NCBI RefSeq assembly: GCF_963169125.1
Contig: NC_084802.1
Span: forward strand, 35,099,607-35,163,606
Length of the DNA stretch: 64,000 nucleotides
Reading direction: 5' to 3'
Source: Humulus lupulus
Taxonomy: Eukaryota > Streptophyta > Magnoliopsida > Rosales > Cannabaceae
In this document: one piece after another, positions 11,410-22,591 of the stretch
Layout of the letters: every line of letters starts with the position of its first letter
Numbering within the stretch: position 1 is the stretch's first letter
Made by a program: the position numbers and the translations under genes
The notes under the pieces: model-generated
The model's database searches: none
Seen by the model: only the letters and a program-made list of their open reading frames with translations
What the model was told of the DNA's origin: nothing

Positions 11410-11788
11410 CAGAGAAAGGTTCGGTTTAGATAATTCTCAATGTTTCTTATGTTTTGTTTTATTTAACTTAGTCCCTAAGGTTACCTCAAGGCTCGGGGTA
11501 CCAAAAACGTCCCCAAGGGAAAAATGGTAAATTTCCCCAATATTCCTTCCTAAACATTCTATCTTCAAATATATCTCCAAATATTTATTTCCATAACCCG
11601 CTAACACAATAAAACATCTAATACCTGAAATATCCCTCGACTCGCCCCGAGTCGGGCTTTCGACCCCGTTGTGACTTTCTAGCTAACAACTCCCTAGGAC
11701 TGTCTCAGATCGTGCAACGCAAATATATCACAATTCTTACAATTATCACATTTATGCCCTCAACGGGCTAAAATTACAAACATGCCCC
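11410..11788 (-). repeat. Second, diverged copy of the same gypsy LTR family
   Basis: Parallel to 10960-11270: both share the blocks GGCTCGGGGTACC, AACGTCCCC, AATATATCTCC, CCATAACCCG or CATAACCCGATAACC, CCTGAAAT, and GTGACTTTC. It begins in the middle of the LTR relative to the first copy and is cut at 11788 by Tat element A. The neighbouring LTR may have inserted into this one. Confidence 0.6.
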
Positions 11789-12395
11789 TGTTGACCCAGA
11801 TTTTGGCCAACTGACATGGAGTCAAAATACGCTTGACATGGATGAATACGTTGAAATGAATGTGATGACGAAAATAATAAGAACACAAGATTTTATAATG
11901 GTTCGGCCCCAGGATCTGGTAATAATCTACGTCCACTTGAATTGTTATTGAAATAAGATTCAAAGGGGTGATCAAAGAACTGGGGTTCAATGAGTTTCAC
12001 TAACCTCTGAAGAAGAAAATACAATTATTCTCGTGTAATCTCTCTCTAATCTCAAATGATCTTTTTTGTTCAAAAGAAAAGGGGTCGACCCTCTTCCCTG
12101 AGCCCTCTTCTTCTATTTATAAGCTCAGGGAAGATTTACATTGATTTGTTACAGATATTCTTTCCTAAATAATCGGATACTCAGGAAATCATGGGAGATA
12201 ATTTCGGATTCCATCATAACTGCCTAAGATTTCCTCCGCGTATAATGTGCGTACGACCAGGCTGGTCATATGAAGAAACTGATCGCATGATACTGAATGT
12301 CTTCCTGGTCGATAGTCGAACACAGATTCTGCCAGGTGTCAGCCACGTGTAATTAATGCCTGCCATGTCATTCACTTCTGATTTTAGGGATAACA
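11789..12395 (-). repeat. 3' LTR of Tat element A
   Basis: 607 bp. In element orientation it starts TGTTATCCC at 12395 and ends GGGTCAACA at 11789. The first 469 bp (plus-strand order) match 22592-23060 without gaps. A polypurine tract abuts it at 12396. It contains a TATTTATAAGC stretch (about 12113-12123) that could act as a TATA region. Confidence 0.9.
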
Positions 12396-12408
12396 TTTGC
12401 CCCCCAAG
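12396..12408 (-). other. 3' polypurine tract of element A
   Basis: Minus-strand CTTGGGGGGCAAA immediately before the 3' LTR start. It would prime plus-strand DNA synthesis. Confidence 0.88.
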
Positions 12409-12628
12409 TTTGTTTAGTGCGACCAGCAGTAAAGAAACTTAAGGGAACAACTGTTCACATTCCCATGATGCCTGTTAGAATCCCCGTGCATTTTCGAAAA
12501 GCGTGACATAATTATGTCTAATCAAGCCTTTTCAGTTTCCAAAAAGGCAATTTGCCGGCTTATACACTTCCCCACATTTTGAAAGTGGGAAGTGATGATT
12601 ATTGCCTTTTGGCTATCCCTTCGATCCC

Positions 12629-12636
12629 TATAAGTA
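12629..12636 (+). promoter_or_regulatory. TATA-like box of the antisense gene in element A
   Basis: CTATAAGTAGG on the plus strand about 235 bp inside the LTR, followed 170 bp later by a CAG|GTAAG splice donor. Inferred core promoter of the convergent gene. Confidence 0.45.
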
Positions 12637-13252
12637 GGATTTTCTTCCCCTTTAAGAAATTTGTATTCACCATCTTTGCCAATATTTTCAAGAACTTGCA
12701 CCAGAGTTTAGAGCTTCGAAAACCAGTCTGACGTCTAGCTGAAGGTCTTCCGGTTCGAGTTTTCATCTTCTTCCGAATCTCCAATCTTCACCCAGGTAAG
12801 AACTCCATTATTTAAGCTCTCTATTACGCCATGCATGCCATTTTTATGCTCTGCGACTTCTGTGTTCTTGAATAGGGTTTTAAGGGTTTTTTGGTATAAA
12901 CCATCTATTGCTTGGTAAAAGTGCGTTTTTATGCTTTGTATAGGTTAAGAATATAGTTTGATAGTTAGGATCTCTGGTTTGGGACGTTAGGTTGACGAAA
13001 GATTCAACCTTTAAGCAAGGTGAAAAAAAAATTCGAAATTTTTTTCCCGCCCTTCAGGAGTTGAAAAAGTTCTCTTTTCATAAAACAGTTTACTTTCCTT
13101 TTTGTTTTTATCCGTCTTTCAAACTATCCACGTTGAAGTTAGCGTAGGATTAGGATGTTGCTGGTTATTTAGGCACGAGCAACGTTATCCCAATCTTCCA
13201 CACAACTTCTTGAATTGTGTCTTATCTCCTACATTGTCTGTTTGCAGTTCAT

Positions 13253-15630
13253 ATGCAAGACCCTTGGGGGGGAGAAAGACCTATTGAAGATGAACTCTTG
13301 GCCCAACTGCTTGAAGGCGAAGAGAATCCATACACACTGATTCCAGAAATCCCCTTTTCACGTCCTAACCCAAATCCTCCACCAATTCACAATCAGAAAA
13401 TGGCCAGAACAAAAACCAAAGCTAGAAAAAGACATAACCTTAACTCTCCAAGTCAGCCTTCTGCTGATGCCCCCTCGACCAGTGGTCGAGGTGAATTCCC
13501 CCCTGAAACTGAAGTTCAGAGGCATGCTCGTCCTTGCCATGCCGACCAGCCGGCTGTCGAGTGGCACGTCGTTTCCCCAAGTTCGGTGACACTTCGAATG
13601 ATCACCAACTATTTAAACAAATACAATCTGACGGGGGTGACCCTGGTCAGACCTTCCACCGACCAGCGAGCCAACCTGCCAGGGGGGCTTACAGTGCCTG
13701 GTCGAGGTACCATATCGAGGCGAGTGCCACCCTGCCTCTTCATTCATTCTTTCAAGGGGTGGCAAACTACTTTGGGGTGGCCCCTTTTCAAATCACCCCG
13801 AATGGGTATAGGATGTTGGTTGCGCTCTATATCCTCTACAAGCTCAAGAAATGGCCAGCTCCTTCTCCTCATGAGGTCAATTTTCTGTCCAACCTCAAGT
13901 CCAACCCCAACCAGGATGGTACGGGGTTCTTTCATTTCTGCCACCAGGAGACCGGACGCACCTTTCTGTCCGACACCACTCATATCTCCAACGTGGGGAA
14001 GTACCATCAAGAGTACTTCCTTACGCCCGACATTGTCGTAGATAATCTGGCCTTCACTCAAGGAGGTAAAGAAAATAATAATCCTTGAACCAGTAGTTTC
14101 TGTACTTTAATTCTTTCTTGTCGTAATACTTCGTTGTTCCATTGTGTTCCAGGTCCATGGTTACGCCCGACCCCCACTCCAGGAATGGAGTCGAGGGCAG
14201 CACTCTTAGCCAGTATGTCAAATGCTGCTAAGAGCATAAAGAACTTAATTAATGAGGCTAACCTTAGGTTGGCTGGCCTTTGGGGCTCCCAACCTGCGAC
14301 TAACGAACCCGCGGCGAGTGGTGTCCATGCTGATGTGGAACTTGAGCAGGGACCCGAGCAGCAATCTCAGGCACCCCCTCCTCGGAGGAGGCCAACTGGG
14401 GTTACAATCAGGGAACCTGCTGTTCCCCACCGAGAAGCAGAATCATCGGTCCCCAAGGGCAAGGGGAAACAAAAGGCTGCTGAGCCTACCGAACCATCTG
14501 ACGACTCGTTGGATGTAAACGGTACATCATTCTTGTTTTTGAATAATCTGCCAATTCCTTCTCATCTATTTGATGGGGATGGAAACTTTAGGAACGCCCC
14601 TTCTTTAAATTCAGATTTCTTCCAGGAACTAGGTAGTTCAGTAGATAATGTTACGACCAGTAGGTGTAGCTCGAGTACCTTACTTTTGTAATCCTTCTAC
14701 TCTAATCTCTGTTTTCCCGCGACCCTTTAATCTCATTGTTTGAATTGTTTCTCTTTGTGCAGGTATGGACTCCGGGGACTTCTTTGACCATTACCAAGCT
14801 GCCGCTGACTCTTTTGTCCCTAAGAAGGATAGCAAAAGGGCTCGAGGGGAAAGTAGCAAGACCCCTTCGAAGAAGGCCCGGACAGAAGATGCTCCTGCCA
14901 CAGCCCCTTCCAAGGAGGACTTACAACCTCCACCCCCCTCTGAGTAGACGACCCCCGCGCCCGTCAATCCTCAGCCTTCCTCAAAGGCCGCGGCCAAAGA
15001 GACTTTGGACCACTTGTCTGAAGGCTCCCTGTCCAGCCTCATAGTTGGCATGGCCAGGGAGAGAATATATCGGCTCTTGAAGCATAGATGCAGCCAGACC
15101 GCCATCAATGACATTGCCACTATGGACGTCGACCAAATCATCAACAGAGGGTTGAATGAGATAGCTAGTGTAAGTCATCTTTTGCTACTTCATGGTTTAT
15201 ATTATACTTCTTTCCCTAACCTTCTCATTTTTTTCTTCAGGGGCTGCTGTCTTTGGCTGCTAGCTGGCGCCGTGCTGGGGCGCTGGTCTCCCGAGAAAAG
15301 AACTATGACTCCACGCTGGCCCAGGCCAAGCAAGCGCTTGAGGCTGATAACACTAAGCTGCTCGAGGATAACAATAAGCTGCTTGTGGAGAACAAGGAGC
15401 TGTCCAAGCTGAACGAGCAACTGTGCGAGGACCAAGCCACTCTCACCCAGGAGCTTCAGGATTCCCAAGAGGCATTGGAGAAGTTGCAAAGGACGTTGAT
15501 GGCGCAGTGCACTGCTCGGTTGAAGGCAGAGGAGAGAGCTAAGGCCAAGACCCCTGCTGCTGATGCTAAGGCTGATCCTCCTGCTGATAAGAGCGCTCCT
15601 CATCCAGAAGACCCTCCTGCTCCCCAGTAA
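13253..15630 (+). pseudogene. Convergent spliced gene of element A: Transposase_28-like domain plus coiled coil
   Basis: Gene on the strand opposite gag-pol. My splice model: 5'-UTR intron 12796-13247; coding exons 13253-14065, 14153-14674, 14763-15169 and 15241-15630; introns GT...AG with phases 1, 1, 0. Exon 1 starts MQDPWGGERPIEDELL, then a basic stretch (MARTKTKARKRH) and a conserved domain (LPLHSFFQGVANYFGVAPFQ, GYRMLVALYILYKLKKWPAP, GTGFFHF) resembling Pfam Transposase_28, 'putative gypsy type transposon domain'. The middle is proline/glutamine rich and basic. The last exon is an alanine-leucine-lysine-glutamate coiled coil (LLEDNNKLLVENKELSKLNE). The intact product would be about 710 aa; the exon lengths fit if one G is restored in a G-run at 13682-13687. 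That shift and a TAG at 14945-14947 make this copy defective. Molecular role unknown. Confidence 0.75.
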
Positions 15631-15738
15631 TTCTCTTTTTATCTCACAGTTTTTATGATCCACGGGTCTATTTGTATAGACAATTTACTTTTTATTGCTG
15701 CGAGGGCAGCTTTTTACTTACACTTGAACGATTACATC

Positions 15739-16087
15739 CGAGCAGTACTGCTCGCAGTGTAAAAGGTTTTTTAATTACATATTTACATTCGAGCACTAAT
15801 GCTCGCGGTGTAAACGATTGCCTTACTGATATTATAATGTTTCTTTTATTATAATACCTGTTCGCATGACCAAACTTAGCATAGTACTTTGGTTTGATTT
15901 TACAAAACATAAATTTTGAAAAATGCTCTAAGTACCGTAGCATGCTTTCACTCATTTTGTTCATGTGTTTACATACCTTATGGTATGCTTTGCTATCGAT
16001 GTACCTTATATGCCCCCCAAGTGATCGAGGAGCTTTAGGTCCTTGGTCACTTGCCCTGACCACGACCTGTTCGAACATTACTGCTCG
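15739..16087. repeat. Three related palindromes between converging genes of element A
   Basis: CGAGCAGTACTGCTCG at 15739-15754 is a perfect 16-bp palindrome. CGAGCACTAATGCTCG at 15790-15805 pairs at 14 of 16. CGAACATTACTGCTCG at 16072-16087 is a third relative. The first two sit in a repeat of about 51 bp (TTACAT-[C/T]CGAGCA ... CTCGC[A/G]GTGTAAA). They lie just past the end of the plus-strand gene and before the end of pol, so hairpins could form in transcripts of both. Confidence 0.8.
16013..16021 (-). other. Internal polypurine tract of element A
   Basis: Minus-strand CTTGGGGGG, within a context (TATGCCCCCCAAGTGA on plus) very like the 3' polypurine tract. It lies about 330 bp beyond the end of integrase. 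Element B has the same arrangement at 40924-40933. Confidence 0.6.
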
Positions 16088-16354
16088 TTATAAAATTCAA
16101 CACTTGTAATACAGCAAAACAACACACGTAATGAACAAATACTTGTAAAAATAAATTTACAAAGGTTGGCAAGAATGACTGGCTTCGCACAGTCCCTTAT
16201 AATCTCGTATTAAAATGGACTAAACATGTCTGTACGAGGGATCTTAAAAAAGATCTTACACTTATAAGCGATTAGCCATACAACGTGGCTAACCCTTTTT
16301 CGAAACTTGTAAAAAGTAAGAATTAATACAAGCCAGTCCTTTAAGAAGGATTGT

Positions 16355-17674
16355 TCATTGGTAGTACTTGTGCAGGTGTTCTCCATTCCAGTGGCGTGGA
16401 ACGAGATCTCCATTTAAGCGTGCAAGTTTGTAGGTGCCCGGGTGAAGGACTTCTTCAATCTGGTACGGTCCTTCCCAGTTTGGTCCGAGTACTCCAGCAG
16501 TGGGGTCGCGGGTATTCAAGAAAACTCGTCGTAGCACTAGATCTCCGACATTGAATTTTCTTTCTTTTACTTTTGAATTAAAGTACCGGGCAACTTTTTG
16601 CTGGTACGCAGCTACTCGAAGTTGAGCTGTTTCTCATTTTTCTTCTATTGAGTCTAGGGACTCCATCATCAATTGGCTGTTCTGATCCTGGTCGTATGTA
16701 ATTTGTCGATGCGAGGGCGGATCTAACTCTACTGGCAACATGGCTTCGTATCCGTATGTTAAGGAAAACGGAGTATGACCTGTCACTGTTCGGTGAGAAG
16801 TTCTATACGACCATAGGACTTCAGGCAGCTGTTCTGGCCACGCTCCTTTAGCGTCTTCAAGTATTTTCTTCAGGGTGTCCTTAAGCATTTTATTCACTGC
16901 TTCGACCTGCCCGTTCGCTTGTGGATGAGCAACTGAAGAAAAGCTTTTGATAATCCAGTGTCTTTCGCAGAAGTCGGTGAACAAATCACTGTCAAATTGG
17001 GTGCCGTTGTCTGAGATGATTTTTCGAGGCAAACTATAGCGGCAAACAATGTTCTTGATGACAAAGTCAAGAACTTTCTTGGTCGTAATGGTAGCGAGTG
17101 GTTCAGCTTCGTTCCATTTGGTGAAGTAGTCAACTGCTACGACTGCATACTTCACTCCGCCTTTTCCCGTTGGCAAGGATCCAATCAAGTCTATTCCCCA
17201 TACTGCAAAAGGCCAAGGACTCTGCATCTGTTTTAATTCATTTGGAGCTGCTCGTGGGATTTTGGAAAATCTTTGGCACTTATCGCACTTCCGCACGTAC
17301 TCCGCAGAGTCTTCATTCATAGTTGGCCAGAAATAGCCCTGCCTTAGAATCTTCTTTGCCAAACTTTGCCCCTCAGCATGATCTTCGCAAAAGCCTTCAC
17401 GCACTTCCTTCATCAGTTCCTTAGCTTTCTCGGGCGTAATACATCTGAGCAGTGGCATGGAATATCCCCTTCGGTATAAAACACCATCGACCAATATATA
17501 TCTCGCGGCCTGCCTTTGAAGAGTTCTGGCTTTGTTCCAATCTGTCGGCAGTGTACCGCTGGTCAGATACTCCAAGTATGGCGCCATCCATGTATCTTCC
17601 ATCTGGATTTCCATGCTAGTCACATCTGTTCGTATGCTCGGCTCGCTCAATCTTTCTACTGGCACAATGTTCAA
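16355..17674 (-). pseudogene. Tat integrase of element A
   Basis: 346-aa ORF (16634-17674) plus the C-terminal tail (16355-16633) after an in-frame TGA at about 16631. N-terminal zinc region: EVREGFCEDH ... YVRKCDKCQRFS, where the first His is replaced by Arg (element B keeps HGGFCGDH). Catalytic core: WGIDLIGSLPTG (Asp 1), IISDNGTQFDS (Asp 2), and VEAVNKMLKDTL (Glu) all present. The C-terminal GPYQIEEVLHPGTYKLARL segment is the DNA-binding tail usual after gypsy integrase. The enzyme would insert element cDNA; the stop in the tail and the lost His make this copy doubtful. Confidence 0.9.
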
Positions 17675-17699
17675 AGTGTCAGTATCTTTCGCGCTTGCA

Positions 17700-18307
17700 A
17701 GTTAGGCTAAGGCATCTGCATTCGAATTCTAGTCTCGAGGTATCTACTGAAGGGTATACTTCTGGAACTGTGCCAATAGATCTCTAGTTTTATTTAGGTA
17801 GGCTCCCATTTTGAGACCCAGTGCTTGATATTCCCCTAGAACTTGATTCACCACCAGCTGTGAATCGCTGTAAATATCGAGCACTTTTATATCCATGTCT
17901 TTTTCCAATCGTAATCCAGTGAGGAGGGCCTCGTATTCTGCTTCATTGTTCGAGGCTACGAAGTCAAACCTAATGGCGCAGTGAAATTGATGCCCTTCTC
18001 GCGTTATCAATATCACTCCTGCTCCCGCGTGAGATTCATTTGACGACCCATCCGTAAACAACTTCAATGAGGGAGCTTGATCATGAGGCTCAGGCGCATT
18101 AGATTTTTTGCATTGCTCGTCGTCTGGGAGTTCGGTAAACTCTGCAATGAGATCATCCAAGACTTGTCCCTTTACTGCTGCTCGCAGTGAATACGTAATA
18201 TCGAACTGCCCTAGTTCGACTGCCCATTTTAATAGACTCCCAGCCGCTTCTAGTTTCTGGGGGACTTGCCGAAGGGGCTGGTCGGTTAAAACTGTGATAG
18301 GATGGGC
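17700..18307 (-). pseudogene. RNase H of element A
   Basis: Second, Tat-type RNase H: KLFTDGSSNESHAGAGVILI (Asp), SNNEAEYEALLTGL (Glu), LDIYSDSQLVVNQV (Asp), then a NADALA motif near 17715 after two stops. It is separated from RT by a stop at about 18305. Without the stops it would continue the RT polypeptide and remove the RNA template. Confidence 0.88.
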
Positions 18308-19660
18308 TTAGAAGTAAGGACGTAGCTTCCTTGAGGCCAGGATTAAACAGTATGCTAACCTCTCGGTGGGAGGATACCTCAGTTCAGCTCCGATTAGCCT
18401 CTTGCTTACATAGTAAACTGCCTTTTGCACGCCTTCTTCCTCTCGTACTAGGACCGCACTAGCAGCAACTTCAGTGATCGCCAGGTAAATGAACAAAGTT
18501 TCTCCTTCGATAGGTTTCGATAAAATAGGAGGCTGTGCCATATGGGATTTCAAGGCCTGAAAAGCTTGCTCGCAGTCTCCTGTCCATTCAAATTTCTTGT
18601 TGCCCCTAAGTAGATTGAAGAAAGGGACGCACTTATCCGTTGATTTCGAAATAAATCTACTTAGGGCCGCAATTCTCCCAGTCAAACTTTGTACATCCTT
18701 GATGTTTTCTGGCGATTTCATATCGATCAGGGCTTTTATCTTGTCGGGGTTGGCCTCGATTCCTCTTGAATTAACAATAAACCCCAAAAACTTCCCTGAT
18801 CCAACTCCGAAGGAACATTTGAGAGGATTTAGTTTCATCTGGTACTTGTTCAATACATCGAAACACTCTTGCAAATCCTTCACATGTCCTTCTGCCTTTT
18901 TCGACTTTACCAGCATGTCGTCCACGTATACCTCCATGTTTACGCCGATCAACTCTTTAAACATGTGGTTAACTAGTCGCTGGTAAGTCGCACCTGCATT
19001 TTTCAATTCGAAGGGCATTACTTTATAACAGTATAATCTCGTATCGGTCTGAAATCTGGTGTGATCCTCGTCAGGGGGATGCATGTTGATCTGATTGTAG
19101 CCCGAATATGCATCCATGAAAGAGAGGATCTCATGTCCTGCAGTAGCATCGACCAACTGGTCGATCCTTGGGAGTGGGAAACAATCCTTCGGGCAGGCTT
19201 TATTGAGGTCTGTAAAATCCACACAGGTTTGCCACTTGCCGTTAGGCTTGGGAACCAGTACTGGATTAGAGACCCACGATGGATAAAACGCCACCCTGAT
19301 GAACCCATTCTCCTTTAATCTCTCAACTTCTTCTTTTAAGGCTCTCGACCGATCCTTATCGAGAAGCCTTCTTTTCTGTTGCACGGGCGGAAAACTCTTG
19401 TCTATATTCAGGACATGGATTATGACTGCAGGATCTATCCCAGCCATGTCTTTGTGCGACCAGGCAAAGACTTCCTGGTTCTTCCACAAAAATTCCACCA
19501 GTGCATGTTTCGTAGTGGGTTCTAAGCTTTTCCCAACCTTCACGACTCTGGTCGGGTCCTTCTCGTCAAGTTGGACCTCTTCCAGGTCCTCGACGGGTCC
19601 AACATTTTCCTCAAAATCCCCAAAGCGAGGATCTAAATCTCTATCCTCACTTTGGGCAAC
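18308..19660 (-). pseudogene. Reverse transcriptase of element A
   Basis: 411-aa ORF plus upstream frame to a TAA at about 19659. Motifs in order: FIRVAFYPSWVSNPVLVPKP, CVDFTDLNKACPKDCFPLPR, SFMDAYSGYNQINMH (catalytic Asp kept), MPFELKNAGATYQRLV, YVDDMLVKSKK (both Asp kept), GKFLGFIVNSRGIEANP. The RT domain itself is open, so this is one of the better preserved enzymes here. A first RNase H-like region follows (FIYLAITEVAASAVLV, YYVSKRLIGAELRYPP). Confidence 0.9.
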
Positions 19661-19852
19661 ACCTTATTTGGTGACTCCTTCAACGGAATGGGCTTGTGTA
19701 TCAATTGCCATCTGCAACCTCTCAGAGGGAGTGCTTTTTGACGTTCCCTTCTTCGCCTTTGTGACCGAGGCGTTGTAGCACTCCCTGGCCTCCCTCTAGT
19801 TTCCCAACACACATCCTACCCCTGCGTCTGTCGGGAATTTCATGGCTAAGTG

Positions 19853-21397
19853 TCATATGGAGGTGACGGCCCGTAGGTAAACCAGTATCGGTCTTCCAAT
19901 GACGGCATTGTACGCCAAAGGACAATCGACCACTATGAAAGTAGCGAGTAATGTCCTGGTAGCAGGCGTTGTACCTGCTGTCACTAGAAGTCTGATTGAC
20001 CCTGCGGGGGCAAGTCCCTCGCCAGAGAAGTCGTATATTGTTTGGTTGCAAGGCTCCAAGTCCTTAACGGACAACTTCATGCGTTCCAGAGAAGACTTGT
20101 ACAGGATGTTCACTGAACTTCCTGTATCGATTAGCACTCTCTTCACCATCATATTGGCCATTTGGATGTCCACGACCAGCGGATCAGAGTGTGGGAACCG
20201 GACATGCTGGGCATCGCTATCAGAGAAGGTTATCTCGCCCTCTTCTAATCGAGCCTTTTTTGGCGCGCGGTCCTCCACAGCCATCATCTCGATGTCCTGG
20301 TCGTGGCGCAGGGTCCGAGCATATCGTTCCCTGGCCTTGCCGCTGTTTCCCGCAAGGTGCGGGCCTCCGCAGATGGTTAATAGGGTGCCGGCTACGGGAT
20401 CAGGCAGGAAAGGTGGCGAGCGTTGGCGTGTGGGGGCTTGCTCGTTGCCACCTGGAGCTTCTCGTTGGGAATTTCCCGAGGCCCGTACATATCTTCTCAA
20501 GTGTCCTTGTCTGATAAGAAACTCGATCTCATCCTTCAACTGGTTGCATTCATTAGTGTCATGTCCGTAGTCGTTGTGATAACGACAGAACTTGGTAGTG
20601 TCTCTTCTCGAAATATCCTTTCGGATGGGGGCAGGCTTCTTGTAAGGCACACTGGAACTTGTGGCCTGATATACCTCTCCCCGAGACTCAATAAGGGCAG
20701 TATAGTTAGTGAACCGAGGTTCATAACGATTACCCTTGGTCCTTTTGTTGTCAGAGGTGGAAGGCTCGTTGTGTGGCCGTTTTCCACCATTCTTGCCATT
20801 GCCGTTGCCGTTGGGTTTGGACCCATTGGCGGCTTTGGCGGGCTCGGCAGTCCCCTTATCCTTGCCTGGGGGCTTTCCTTCATTGGCGATGGCGTCTTCG
20901 AGCTTAATGTAACGATCAGCTCGATCTAAGAATTCCTGGGTAGTTCTAACCCCATGCTTTCTGAGGCTTTCCCAAAGAGGCGTGCGGCACTTAACCCCTG
21001 CGGTTATGGCCATCATTTTTCCTTCGTCTCCCACTGTCTTTGCTCCAACAGCTGCTCGCATGAAGCGCTGGACGTAGTCTTTCAGTGGTTCTCCATCTTG
21101 CTGGCGTATTTCAACCAGCTGGTTTGCCTCAGTCGGGTGCACACGACCCGCATAGAAATGTCCATAAAATTCTTTCACGAACATTTCCCAGGAAACTATA
21201 CTTGCAGGAGGGAATTTAAAAAGCCACTCCTGTGCAGCGTCAGAAAGTGTTGCAGGGAAGATCCTGCACTGAGCGTCTTCGGACACTTTCTGAATGTCCA
21301 TTTGTATCTCAAACTTGTTGACATGAGATACCGGGTCACCATACTCGTCAAAGTTTGGAAGCGTAGGCATCTTAAACTTGCTAAGAGTTTCCGCCAT
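19853..21397 (-). CDS. Gag capsid, CHHC knuckle and aspartic protease of element A (514-aa open frame)
   Basis: A long open frame. Residues 1-180: capsid (MAETLSKFKMPTLPNFDEYG, AAQEWLFKFPPASIVSWEMF, EFYGHFYAGR). About 270-285: CRYHNDYGHDTNEC, the Cys-His-His-Cys knuckle variant usual in Tat gag. About 415-500: protease with RVLIDTGSSVNILY (catalytic DTG) and AYNAVIGRPIL. It stops 15-20 residues after the protease core, before the linker to RT. It would form the particle and cleave the polyprotein; it is likely translated in part from the full-length minus-strand RNA if the 5' LTR were active, but that LTR is truncated. Confidence 0.9.
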   Translation of the reverse strand: MAETLSKFKMPTLPNFDEYGDPVSHVNKFEIQMDIQKVSEDAQCRIFPATLSDAAQEWLFKFPPASIVSWEMFVKEFYGHFYAGRVHPTEANQLVEIRQQDGEPLKDYVQRFMRAAVGAKTVGDEGKMMAITAGVKCRTPLWESLRKHGVRTTQEFLDRADRYIKLEDAIANEGKPPGKDKGTAEPAKAANGSKPNGNGNGKNGGKRPHNEPSTSDNKRTKGNRYEPRFTNYTALIESRGEVYQATSSSVPYKKPAPIRKDISRRDTTKFCRYHNDYGHDTNECNQLKDEIEFLIRQGHLRRYVRASGNSQREAPGGNEQAPTRQRSPPFLPDPVAGTLLTICGGPHLAGNSGKARERYARTLRHDQDIEMMAVEDRAPKKARLEEGEITFSDSDAQHVRFPHSDPLVVDIQMANMMVKRVLIDTGSSVNILYKSSLERMKLSVKDLEPCNQTIYDFSGEGLAPAGSIRLLVTAGTTPATRTLLATFIVVDCPLAYNAVIGRPILVYLRAVTSI

Positions 21398-21406
21398 GGC
21401 TATCCT

Positions 21407-22555
21407 CTAGATGAAAGGAGTACCTTTTCTCCTATCATGATCGATATAAGATGTTCTTCCCCCGACCAGCTGCTGCACTGCCTGGTTGAGGGCATCTATC
21501 TGGGCCTGCACGGCGCTAGGAATCGCCGGGGCCTCTGCTGTTGGGGGGACGTACTCGCCGTGCCGCTCGCGGCGATCGTTGAGTACATCTCTCAAGTCCT
21601 CATCTCTCCTCCGCTGCTCGCTAGCTCCTAGCCGGTTGAAGACGTTATTTTGTCTGGGTTGCCCCCCAGCGTCCCGTCTGTCGGGCTGGTCATCCTGAGG
21701 TAGCTGGCTCCTGCCTCCACCTCTTTCTTCATTTCTCCGACCGGAATTCCCTCTGAATCTTGATTGGCTATGGTAGGATCGACTGTTCCCTCGATTCCCC
21801 TCTCAGGCTGGAACCTCCCGAGCGTTAGAGGGTGGTCTGCATTGGTCGTTAGGTCCCCATGCATTATCATGCCGTGGGGGGCCTCGGACTGCAGAGCCTA
21901 ACTCTGAGTTCCTCCTGTTACCAGGAGGATGCTGTCCTCTGTTCAGAAGGTTTGGCTCATCACCCTTGTGGCGTCTAGGACTACGAGGCTGCTGCCCAGT
22001 CCTATTCTGCCTCTGCTGCGGGGGATTGTCGCGACCAGCCTGCGAGATAGATTGTGCTTCAGTATCCCTTGGTGGGAGATCTTCCTGAGGCACAGTCGGC
22101 TGCTCGGGGCTTTGTGGGCTCGAGGGTTGGATAGGCGGGCTAGGATTGGGACCCCTCTGGGGTGGCCCATCCACGGGTTGATCAGGCTGCGAGGCAGGTG
22201 CAGCCTGATTCCTAGCCAACTGTAGGGCTGCTTCAAGAGCTGACATGGTCTCCCTCTGACGGCAGTCCATCTCCGCCTGCCTTTCACTCAGCTTCAGGCG
22301 CTGCCGCTCAATTTCCTGTTGCTGTCGTGCCATGATTTCAGCGGCACTTTCCTGGCTGGCCCTCAGATTGGCCAGCTCCTCATGCAATGCCCCTAGGGTA
22401 CTCTTCAGCGTCGCGTCTTCCATTTCTTCCTCATCGAATTCCAAATGTGGCTCATCTTCCGCCACGTTTGGAGGAGGAGGAGGAGGCGGGTTAGATGGTG
22501 CAGCGCCGGCCGCCTGTCCAGTTTTCCTGGTAGTTTTCGCCATTGGTTTTCTCAA
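21407..22555 (-). pseudogene. Gag N-terminal extension of element A
   Basis: Starts near the primer site with MAKTTRKTGQAAGAAP (ATG about 22540). A polyproline run and an acidic stretch (DEPHLEFDEEEMEDA) follow, then a coiled coil (ALHEELANLRASQESAAEIM ... RQQQEIERQRLKLSERQAEM) and a proline/glutamine/arginine-rich tail. Frames change near 21.8 kb and a TAG at about 21404-21406 separates it from the capsid ORF. N-terminal coiled coils before capsid are common in Tat gag and may help assembly. Confidence 0.75.
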
Positions 22556-22569
22556 CGATGCTATATCAA

Positions 22570-22588
22570 GCTCTCAATGAAAGCACCA
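22570..22588 (-). other. Primer-binding site of element A
   Basis: Minus-strand TGGTGCTTTCATTGAGAGC, three bases inside the 5' LTR. Identical to the site in element B. I cannot assign the tRNA from memory. Confidence 0.8.
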
Positions 22589-22591
22589 GAA

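Noticed and set aside
20191..21698. Plus-strand frames of 100-225 aa across gag of element A
   Set aside because: The minus-strand frame encodes recognisable capsid, knuckle and protease; the plus frames are shadows.
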